From JALYGY01 sp963800975 (GTDB taxonomy: Bacteria; Actinomycetota; Rubrobacteria; Rubrobacterales; Rubrobacteraceae): a stretch of DNA of 64,000 bases. Below, in pieces: positions 57,790-64,000 of the stretch. Made by a program: the position numbers and the translations under genes. The notes under the pieces are model-generated. The model had not been told where the DNA came from, made no database searches, and worked only from the letters and a program-made list of their open reading frames with translations. Location: the NCBI GenBank assembly GCA_963800975.1, contig CAWDDB010000021.1, positions 310,001-374,000 on the forward strand, written 5' to 3'. Numbering within the stretch: the first letter of the stretch is position 1; the number at the start of each line of letters is the position of its first letter.

Positions 57790-59283
57790 ATGACGCCAGC
57801 ATGCTTTCTCGGCCTGGACCTGGGTACGGGCTCCGTCAAGGCCCTGCTCATGGCCGAGGACGGCGACGCCGTCGGCGAGGGGTCCGCCGCCTACCAGGTC
57901 CGTTCGCCGCACCCGGGGTGGGCAGAATCCAACCCGGAGGACTGGTGGGACGCCGTCGTCGAGGCCACGCGGGCCGCCACCGGAGATCGCGCGCTCGAGG
58001 TGGCCGCGGTCGGGCTCTCGGGCCAGATGCACGGCGTGGTGCTGGCCGACGACCGCGGACGCCCCTCGAGGCCTGCCGTCCTCTGGGCCGATACCCGCTC
58101 GGGCGACCAGCTCGGAGCCTACCGCGCGCTCGACGAAGACGCCAGGGAGAGGCTGGCCAACCCGCCCGCCGCGGGCATGGCGGGGCCGACGCTGCTGTGG
58201 CTGCGCGAGCACGAGCCCGAGGCGTATGACCCCGCCCGCTGGGCGCTCCAGCCCAAAGACTGGCTGCGGTTTCGCCTCACCGGGGAGGCCGCGGCGGAGC
58301 CCTCGGACGCCTCCGCGACCCTGCTCTACGACCTCCTCTCCGACGGCTGGGACTACCCCGTGGTCGAGACCCTGGGCCTCCGCGAGGGCGTGCTGGCCCC
58401 GCTAGTCGCGTCCGGCGAGGTCGCGGGAGAGCTCACCAGCGAGGCCGCAGAGGAGCTCGGCCTGAGGGCAGGCTTGCCGGTCGCTGCCGGGGCCGCGGAC
58501 ACGGCGGCGGCGCAGCTAGGCGTCGGGCTCTTGCGGCCAGGGCTCGTCCAGCTCACCGTGGGGACGGGAGGCCAGATCGTGGCGCCCAAGGACTCCCCCG
58601 AGCCGGATCCCCACCTTCGCACCCACCTCTACCGGTCCGCGATTCCCGACCTCTGGTACTCGATGGCGGCGATCCAGAACGCCGGGCTGGCGCTCGAGTG
58701 GGTACGCGGCGTCCTGGGAGCCTCGTGGGACGACGTCTACGCCGAGGCCTTCGCCGTGCCCGTGGGTGCCGCGGGCGTCGCCTTCCTGCCGTACCTGAGC
58801 GGGGAGCGGACGCCGCGATTCGACCCCGAAGCCAGGGGAGCGTGGGTCGGGTTGGGCCTGGACCACGGCCGCGGCCACCTCATGCGCGCGGCCCTCGAGA
58901 GCGTCGCGTACGCCCTGCGCGAGGGGCTCGAAGCGCTCGAAGAGGCGGGGACGACCGTCTCCGAGCTTCGCCTGGCCGGAGGCGGCACCGTGGACGAAGC
59001 CTGGCAGCAGCTCCTCGCGGACGTGCTCGGCCGACCGCTGCGCGTCCTTCCCGGAGCGACGGCCGCCGTTGCGTCGGCCCGCGGCGCGGCGCTCCTGGCG
59101 GGTTGTGCTTCGGGTGCCTACCAGTCGCCCGAAGACATCCTCGCGCTCGCGCCGGAGCCTGAACTTTCCGTGGACCCCGATGATGACGCGCCGCTCTACG
59201 AAACACCCTACGACCGCTACCGGGAGCTTTACCCCAGGCTGTACGGCCCAAAATCTCCTGGAACGGCCGATCCTCGCGACTAG
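57790..59283 (+). CDS. xylB: Xylulokinase (FGGY family carbohydrate kinase)
   Basis: Carbohydrate kinase of 497 residues that should phosphorylate D-xylulose at O-5. FLGLDLGTGSVKALLMAEDG is the first phosphate motif; GLSGQMHGVVL, LWADTRSG and VAAGAADTAAAQLGVG are xylulokinase-type; FLPYLSGERTPRFDPEARGA and RLAGGGTVDEAWQQLLADVL complete the C-lobe. The length matches bacterial XylB. ATG 57790 is 21 nt after the epimerase stop, with a weak ribosome site (GTGGCC). It ends the operon. FGGY kinases vary in specificity, so a related ketose kinase is possible. Confidence 0.88.
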   Translation: MTPACFLGLDLGTGSVKALLMAEDGDAVGEGSAAYQVRSPHPGWAESNPEDWWDAVVEATRAATGDRALEVAAVGLSGQMHGVVLADDRGRPSRPAVLWADTRSGDQLGAYRALDEDARERLANPPAAGMAGPTLLWLREHEPEAYDPARWALQPKDWLRFRLTGEAAAEPSDASATLLYDLLSDGWDYPVVETLGLREGVLAPLVASGEVAGELTSEAAEELGLRAGLPVAAGAADTAAAQLGVGLLRPGLVQLTVGTGGQIVAPKDSPEPDPHLRTHLYRSAIPDLWYSMAAIQNAGLALEWVRGVLGASWDDVYAEAFAVPVGAAGVAFLPYLSGERTPRFDPEARGAWVGLGLDHGRGHLMRAALESVAYALREGLEALEEAGTTVSELRLAGGGTVDEAWQQLLADVLGRPLRVLPGATAAVASARGAALLAGCASGAYQSPEDILALAPEPELSVDPDDDAPLYETPYDRYRELYPRLYGPKSPGTADPRD

Positions 59284-59405
59284 AGAGGTTCTCGGAAAGG
59301 CGAAGTACCCTGGATACGCGGCCAGCTCGTGGCCGGAACAAGGAGCCTCGCGCTGACAAAGTGACTTGCGGTAGACAATATAGGGTCGGTAGGGTCGGTC
59401 ATCGG

Positions 59406-59438
59406 ATGATTTGAGGAAGATCGTCCGTTAACGGCCGG
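59406..59438 (+). repeat. Left arm of the 33-nt inverted repeat enclosing mvaA
   Basis: Matches the reverse complement of 60832-60864 at 30 of 33 positions (starts ATGATTTGAGGAAGATCGTC). A weaker shared outer segment, CTGACAAAGTGAC, lies near 59352-59364. The remainder of the 59284-59511 spacer holds the mvaA ribosome site and a lone GTTCTCGGAAAG. Confidence 0.75.
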
Positions 59439-59511
59439 CCCGTTCGAGCCGGTGGCCGGGTAGCGGGCGCGAAAGTCGGCAAGAGCGCAGGTCTACAGGA
59501 GGAGGCTTTTT

Positions 59512-60780
59512 ATGGAGACCAAGTCGAGCAGGATCTCGGGCTTCTACAAGCTGCCGCCCGAGGAGAGGCTGGCGAAGGTCGTGGAAAACTGTGCCCTCAC
59601 GGAGGAAGACCTCGGCGCGCTGCGCGACCACGAGGCGACCGGGGTCGGCCTGGCCGACCGCATGATAGAGAACGCCATCGGCACCATACAGATCCCCCTG
59701 GGCGTGGCGACCAACTTCGTGATCAACGGCGAAGACCGCCTGATACCGATGGCCATCGAGGAACCGTCGGTCGTGGCCGCCGCGAGCAACGCCGCTCGTC
59801 TAGCGCGCGATACCGGCGGGTTCTTCACCAGCAACTCGGGCATGCTAATGAGAGCGCAGATCCAGGCCACGGGGGTCGGCGATCCCGAGGGCGCCAAGGC
59901 GCGCCTGTTCGAGGCCAGAGAGAATCTCCTCGAGCTAGCCAACGAGCAAGACCCGATGCTGGTCCGCCTGGGCGGGGGGGCGAGAGACATCGAGGTGCAC
60001 GTCCTGCGGTCTGGCCTCGGGCCGATGGTGGTGATGCACCTGATCGTCGATGTCAAGGACGCCATGGGCGCCAACGCCGTCAACACCATGGCCGAGGCCC
60101 TGGCCCCGAGCGTCGAAGCGATCACCGGCGGCCGGGTGTACCTGCGCATCCTCTCCAACCTGGCGGACCTGCGGTTGGCCCGGGCGCGCGCGGTCATCTC
60201 CAGGGATTCCCTCGGCGGCGGGGAGGAGGTGGACGGTTTCCTGCTCGGCCACGAACTCGCAGAGGTAGACCCTTACCGCGCGGCCACGCACAACAAGGGC
60301 GTCATGAACGGCGTGTCGGCCGTGGTGCTCGCCACCGGCAACGACACCCGGGCGGTCGAGGCGGGGGCCCACTCCTACGCGGCGCGCTCGGGGCGTTACG
60401 GGTCCCTTACCCACTGGGAGAAGAATGCTGACGGGGACCTCGTGGGCAGCATCGAGATACCGATGCCCGTGGGGCTCGTGGGAGGGGCGATCAAGGCTCA
60501 TCCCACGGCACGCCTGGCCGTGAAGATCCTCGGCGTGGAGTCCACGGGCGAGCTCGCCGAGATCGTCGCAGCGGTCGGCCTGGCCCAGAACTTCGCCGCC
60601 GTCAGGGCGCTCGCGTCGGAAGGAATCCAGCGGGGTCACATGTCGCTGCACGCCAAGAACGTGGCGGCCGCCGCTGGCGCGACCCCGGAGGAGATCGCGA
60701 AGGTGGTCGAGGTGATGGTCAGGGAACGCAGGGTGCGCCAGGACCGGGCCGAGGAGATCCTGGCCGAGATGCGCCGCTAG
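59512..60780 (+). CDS. mvaA: Hydroxymethylglutaryl-CoA reductase, degradative (class II)
   Basis: Class II HMG-CoA reductase of 422 residues, the soluble bacterial type without membrane domain. Catalytic residues in order: glutamate in PMAIEEPSVVAAASNAAR, the cofactor loop DAMGANAVNTMAEA, lysine in AATHNKGVMNGVSAV, aspartate in LATGNDTRAVEAGAHSYA, and histidine in RGHMSLHAKNVA near the C-terminus. It interconverts HMG-CoA and mevalonate with NAD(P)H. ATG 59512 has AGGAGGAGG before it. No other mevalonate-pathway genes are adjacent, so degradation of mevalonate or an unusual role is possible. The gene is bracketed by inverted repeats. Confidence 0.95.
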   Translation: METKSSRISGFYKLPPEERLAKVVENCALTEEDLGALRDHEATGVGLADRMIENAIGTIQIPLGVATNFVINGEDRLIPMAIEEPSVVAAASNAARLARDTGGFFTSNSGMLMRAQIQATGVGDPEGAKARLFEARENLLELANEQDPMLVRLGGGARDIEVHVLRSGLGPMVVMHLIVDVKDAMGANAVNTMAEALAPSVEAITGGRVYLRILSNLADLRLARARAVISRDSLGGGEEVDGFLLGHELAEVDPYRAATHNKGVMNGVSAVVLATGNDTRAVEAGAHSYAARSGRYGSLTHWEKNADGDLVGSIEIPMPVGLVGGAIKAHPTARLAVKILGVESTGELAEIVAAVGLAQNFAAVRALASEGIQRGHMSLHAKNVAAAAGATPEEIAKVVEVMVRERRVRQDRAEEILAEMRR

Positions 60781-60831
60781 ACAACGCGAAGGAGCAAAGT
60801 CAAGTACGGTGCCGGCGCTCTGGCGCGCCCT

Positions 60832-60864
60832 CCGGCCCTTAACGGACGATTTTCCTCAGATCAT
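60832..60864 (-). repeat. Right arm of the 33-nt inverted repeat enclosing mvaA
   Basis: Reverse-complement partner (30 of 33) of 59406-59438. The outer segment GTCACTTTTTGTGAGC (60889-60904) corresponds to the outer part of the left copy. It lies between mvaA and menF. Confidence 0.75.
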
Positions 60865-60970
60865 AAGGTCCTCCCAGTACCGTCTTGGGTCACTTTTTGT
60901 GAGCGAAGCCGCTATCTCGTTCGATACGCCTTGCTACACTACGCGTTGAGATGAAGAGGCGATACAGAGC

Positions 60971-62410
60971 TTGCTGAGCAGAGAACACACAAAGCTCGAG
61001 CGGAACGGCGGCCAGGTTGGCGGGCGCTTGGCCCGCGCCCGGTGGATACTGGCGGAGAGGCTCGACCGCGCGTTGTCTGGCGTGGGGAACCCCGCGGATC
61101 TCACCGACAGGGTGGTGCGGCTCGGGATCCCCGTGGGACCGGTCGAGCCGTTGCGATGGCTTGGAGCGCAGTCGATGTTCCCGAGGCTGTACTGGTCCGG
61201 GCGTGAGGGCGGCGGAGGCGTCGCGGCCGTCGGGGTAGCCGACCTGCAGGAGGGCGGTGGCTCCGATGACGTGGGCCTATTGCGTGAGCGCCTCGATCCG
61301 CTGCTATCTTCGGGCGACCCCCAGGCCCGCTACTACGGCGGTATGCGATTCGACCCGTCGCGAGGGCAGAACGCGGATTGGGCGTCGTTTGGCTCCTACC
61401 GTTTCGTGCTGCCGCGCTTCGAGCTGCACGCCGCGGAAGGAACGGAGACGACGCTCGTCTGTAACCTGGTGATCCCGCGCGACGCGCACAGGCGCGCGGA
61501 GATCCTGGACCAGGTTGAAGGCCTCTCGTTCGCGCCAGATGCCTCCCACGAAGCCCTGCCCGAGCCGGTCTCCAGGACGGACAGCCCGGACGAAGCCGGG
61601 TGGAGACGCAACGTGGAGCGGGCGCTCGCGGCGTTCTCGGAGGGCCGGCTGGACAAGGTGGTGCTGGCCAGGCGGGCCGAGATAGGCTTCGAGCGCGAGA
61701 TAGACGCGCCCTATCTCGCGGAGAGGTTGGAGGAGGCGACGGCGGGGTGCTTCCACTTCTACGTGGAGCCTGAAGAAGGGGTCGCCTTCGTGGGAGCCTC
61801 CCCCGAGAGGCTGTTCCGGCGCTCGGGGCGTGCCATCGAGAGCGAGGCCGTGGCAGGGACCAGGCCGCGCGGCGCTTCCGAGGCGGACGACGCCGAGCTA
61901 CTCGACGACCTGCTCCGGAGCAAGAAAGACAAGGCCGAGCACGACCACGTCAGGATCGGCATCGGCGAGGCGCTCGGGCCGATCTGCGAGGAGCTCGAGG
62001 TCGAGAGCGGCGTCTCGGAGATGAAGACGGCAAGCAGACGTCACCTGGTGTCGCGGGTGCGCGGGATGCTGCGCGACGGCGTCTCCGACGCCGAGGTGCT
62101 GCGGGCCCTGCATCCGACGCCGGCGGTCGGCGGGTACCCCAAGGACGGGGCGCTGCCGGAGATCCGGGCCGCGGAAGGCTTCGACCGCGGCTGGTACGCT
62201 GGGCCGATCGGCTGGATCGGGGCCGACGGGGCCGAGTTCGCCGTCGGGATCCGGTCGGGGCTCGTTCGGGGGAGAAGCCTCTCCCTTTACTCGGGGGCCG
62301 GGATAGTCGAGGGCTCGGTGCCGGAGACCGAGTGGGCCGAGATCGAGCAGAAGATCGGCGACTTCACCGGGATGTTCGGGTTTGACCCCGCCCGCCTCGC
62401 CGCGCGCTAA
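60971..62410 (+). CDS. menF: Isochorismate synthase MenF
   Basis: Chorismate-binding enzyme of 479 residues that converts chorismate to isochorismate, the first step of menaquinone synthesis. The C-terminal half has the diagnostic motifs: LDKVVLARRAEIGF, FVGASPERLFRRSG, IESEAVAGTRPRGASEADDA, LLRSKKDKAEHDHVR, LHPTPAVGGYPKD, GWYAGPIGWIGADG and SLYSGAGIVEGSVPETEWAE. The N-terminal 150 residues are less conserved. The start is TTG at 60971 with a GAGG at about 10 nt; no better start is in frame. The stop lies 29 nt inside menD, so the two are coupled. Confidence 0.93.
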   Translation: MLSREHTKLERNGGQVGGRLARARWILAERLDRALSGVGNPADLTDRVVRLGIPVGPVEPLRWLGAQSMFPRLYWSGREGGGGVAAVGVADLQEGGGSDDVGLLRERLDPLLSSGDPQARYYGGMRFDPSRGQNADWASFGSYRFVLPRFELHAAEGTETTLVCNLVIPRDAHRRAEILDQVEGLSFAPDASHEALPEPVSRTDSPDEAGWRRNVERALAAFSEGRLDKVVLARRAEIGFEREIDAPYLAERLEEATAGCFHFYVEPEEGVAFVGASPERLFRRSGRAIESEAVAGTRPRGASEADDAELLDDLLRSKKDKAEHDHVRIGIGEALGPICEELEVESGVSEMKTASRRHLVSRVRGMLRDGVSDAEVLRALHPTPAVGGYPKDGALPEIRAAEGFDRGWYAGPIGWIGADGAEFAVGIRSGLVRGRSLSLYSGAGIVEGSVPETEWAEIEQKIGDFTGMFGFDPARLAAR

Positions 62411-64000
62411 CCTCCTCTGGGCCAGCCTCATCGTCGAGGAGCTGGCGCGAACCGGCGTGGACTTCTTCTGCGTCGCCCCGGGATCTCGCTCAACCCCCCT
62501 CGTGGCCGCGCTGGCCGCGAACAAGAAGGCGGGGAGCCTCGTCCACTTCGACGAGCGCGGCACGGCGTTCGCCGCCCTGGGTCACGCGCGGGCCACGGGA
62601 CGGCCAGCGGCCTGGATCACGACCTCGGGCACGGCCGTCGCCAACGGCCTTCCAGCCGTCGTCGAGGCGGCGACCGACGGGGTGCCCATGATCCTGCTCT
62701 CCGCCGACCGTCCACCCGAGCTGCGGCAGACCGGCGCGAACCAGACCATAGACCAGCCGGACATCTTCGGCGACTACGTCAGGTGGCGCTTCGACCTGCC
62801 CGCGCCGGAGGAGAACGTGGACCCGGCGATGGTCCTGACGACGGTGGATCAGGCCGTCTACCGGGCCAGGCGAGCCCCCAGCGGTCCCGTCCACCTAAAC
62901 CTGATGTTCCGCGAACCGTTCCTCCCCGACCCGGAAGAGGGCCCGGAAGGCCCCGCCGGACCGGAGCGCTGGCTCGAGAGCGCCGAGCCGTACACCCGGT
63001 ACGCGGCGACGGGCCCCTCGGTCGCCGCCGACGAAGTCGAGGGCCTGTGGGAGAGGCTCCGTTCCGTACGGCGTGGCCTCATCGTCGCGGGTCGCCTGCC
63101 ATCGCGCGAGCAGGGCGAGGCGGTGCTGCGGCTGGCAGACGCTCTTGGCTGGCCGGTCCTGCCGGATGTGGGGTCCCAGATCCGTCTCGGGACGAACTCC
63201 AGGATGCTCGTCCCGCTCTACGACGCGCTGCTGTCGGGCGACGCGTTCGGGGAGGCGCACGTCCCCGAGGCCGTGCTCCACGTCGGCGGACGCGCGGTCT
63301 CCAAGCGGCTGGAGCAGTTCCTCGCGGCGAGTCGCCCCGACCCCTACGTCGTGGTGCGCGAGAACCCTTTTCGCCTGGATCCGGGCCACAGGGTTACGCA
63401 CAGCGTCGAGTCCGACGTTATCGACCTCTGCACCACCCTGGCGGCGCTAGCCGCCGAAGGTCGTCCCCCAGCTGCTGATGCGGTGTGGACGAATGCCTGG
63501 GGCGAGGCTTCGGGGCGGGTAGGAAACTACCTGGAGCAAACCTTCGAGGAGACCCGAACGCTGAACGAGCCGCTCGTGGCGCATCTCCTCTCGCGGCATG
63601 TTCCAGAGGGCCACGCTCTCTGCGTGGCGAGCAGCATGCCCATAAGGGACCTTGACACCTTCGCGGCACCGGATGGGCCTGCTGTGCCTGTCGTCGCGAA
63701 CCGCGGGACTAGCGGCATAGACGGAACGGTCGCCACCGCCGCCGGGTTTGCGCGGGGTTCGGGTCGGCCCGTCACACTCGTTATCGGGGACCTCGCGATG
63801 CTGCACGACCTCAACTCGCTCGCCATTTTGCGCGGCCTACCCGTGGTCGTCGTCGTCCTCAACAACGACGGCGGCGCGATCTTCTCTTTCCTCCCCGTCG
63901 CCCGTCAGAAGGAGTACTTCGAGCCGTACTTCGGCACGCCGCAGGGGCTAGATTTCGAGAACGCCGCCAGGATGTTCGGCCTCCGCTACGCGCATCCCGA
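62382..64000 (+). CDS. menD: MenD, SEPHCHC synthase (partial, continues past the window)
   Basis: Thiamine diphosphate enzyme (2-succinyl-5-enolpyruvyl-6-hydroxy-3-cyclohexene-1-carboxylate synthase) acting on isochorismate and 2-oxoglutarate. The frame starts at TTG 62382 (MTPPASPRANLLWASLIVEE), 29 nt inside menF, and stays open for 539 codons to the window edge; the end is missing. Motifs: CVAPGSRSTPLVAALA, HFDERGTAFAALGHARATG, WITTSGTAVANGLPAVVEAA, ADRPPELRQTGANQTIDQP, the ThDP domain ANRGTSGIDGTVATAAGFAR, LVIGDLAMLHDLNSL and NNDGGAIFSFLP. MenF and MenD directly adjacent confirm the pathway. Confidence 0.95.
   Translation, partial: MTPPASPRANLLWASLIVEELARTGVDFFCVAPGSRSTPLVAALAANKKAGSLVHFDERGTAFAALGHARATGRPAAWITTSGTAVANGLPAVVEAATDGVPMILLSADRPPELRQTGANQTIDQPDIFGDYVRWRFDLPAPEENVDPAMVLTTVDQAVYRARRAPSGPVHLNLMFREPFLPDPEEGPEGPAGPERWLESAEPYTRYAATGPSVAADEVEGLWERLRSVRRGLIVAGRLPSREQGEAVLRLADALGWPVLPDVGSQIRLGTNSRMLVPLYDALLSGDAFGEAHVPEAVLHVGGRAVSKRLEQFLAASRPDPYVVVRENPFRLDPGHRVTHSVESDVIDLCTTLAALAAEGRPPAADAVWTNAWGEASGRVGNYLEQTFEETRTLNEPLVAHLLSRHVPEGHALCVASSMPIRDLDTFAAPDGPAVPVVANRGTSGIDGTVATAAGFARGSGRPVTLVIGDLAMLHDLNSLAILRGLPVVVVVLNNDGGAIFSFLPVARQKEYFEPYFGTPQGLDFENAARMFGLRYAHP

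Overview
The window is 64 kb of very G+C-rich bacterial chromosome with frequent GTG and TTG starts, tightly packed operons, menaquinone genes (menF, menD), lipoboxes and small secreted calcium-repeat proteins. This looks like a high-GC actinobacterium, most plausibly a Rubrobacter-like lineage. That placement is inferred from gene style; no rRNA is present. I saw no rRNA, tRNA, CRISPR array or intact insertion sequence.

Region 1 (1-28.8 kb) is a polyamine and amino-acid supply and breakdown region. On the minus strand, from 13.2 kb leftward, run an omega-transaminase, a PuuB-like flavin oxidoreductase, a putrescine-oxidase-like amine oxidase, an exported amidohydrolase, the spermidine/putrescine transporter potA-potD-potB-potC, a HemL-like transaminase, an APC permease and the start of a universal stress protein. 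Most of these genes overlap or nearly touch. A prolyl-oligopeptidase and an unusual MerR-XRE-cupin regulator follow. The plus strand then carries alanine dehydrogenase, a second omega-transaminase, a DAO-type oxidoreductase, an APC permease, a HAD hydrolase, agmatinase, a sodium symporter and GABA transaminase. Together these can import agmatine/putrescine, deaminate it to GABA-level intermediates and recycle alanine to pyruvate. No aldehyde dehydrogenase lies in the window. Embedded at 21.3-22.8 kb is a compact operon (HTH protein, Clp-N protein, tiny membrane peptide, Clp-N protein) with a consensus leaderless promoter covered by two palindromes.

Region 2 (28.9-36.4 kb) holds tspO, a cytochrome P450, a Uma2-type nuclease, then divergent accC/bioY and pxpB-pxpC-pxpA-BCCP. 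The last set looks like a split biotin-dependent lactam/5-oxoproline-processing system. Region 3 (36.4-44 kb) has two tandem secreted beta-helix paralogues (one frameshifted), an orphan frameshifted CoxL-like molybdoenzyme subunit, a CsbD protein and a phasin-like helical protein.

Region 4 (44-52.4 kb) is a patchwork of small, mostly secreted or stress-type genes: sortase, GYD protein, PhoD-like phosphatase, calcium-repeat proteins, HxlR/DUF899 pair. They are separated by gene-poor spacers carrying a recurrent two-part intergenic repeat and a duplicated promoter/leader module. Region 5 (52.8-59.3 kb) is a sugar operon: ROK regulator, sugar ABC transporter, ketose 3-epimerase-like protein, xylulokinase. 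Region 6 (59.4-64 kb) is a degradative HMG-CoA reductase gene enclosed by a 33-nt inverted repeat, then menF and a menD gene cut by the window end.
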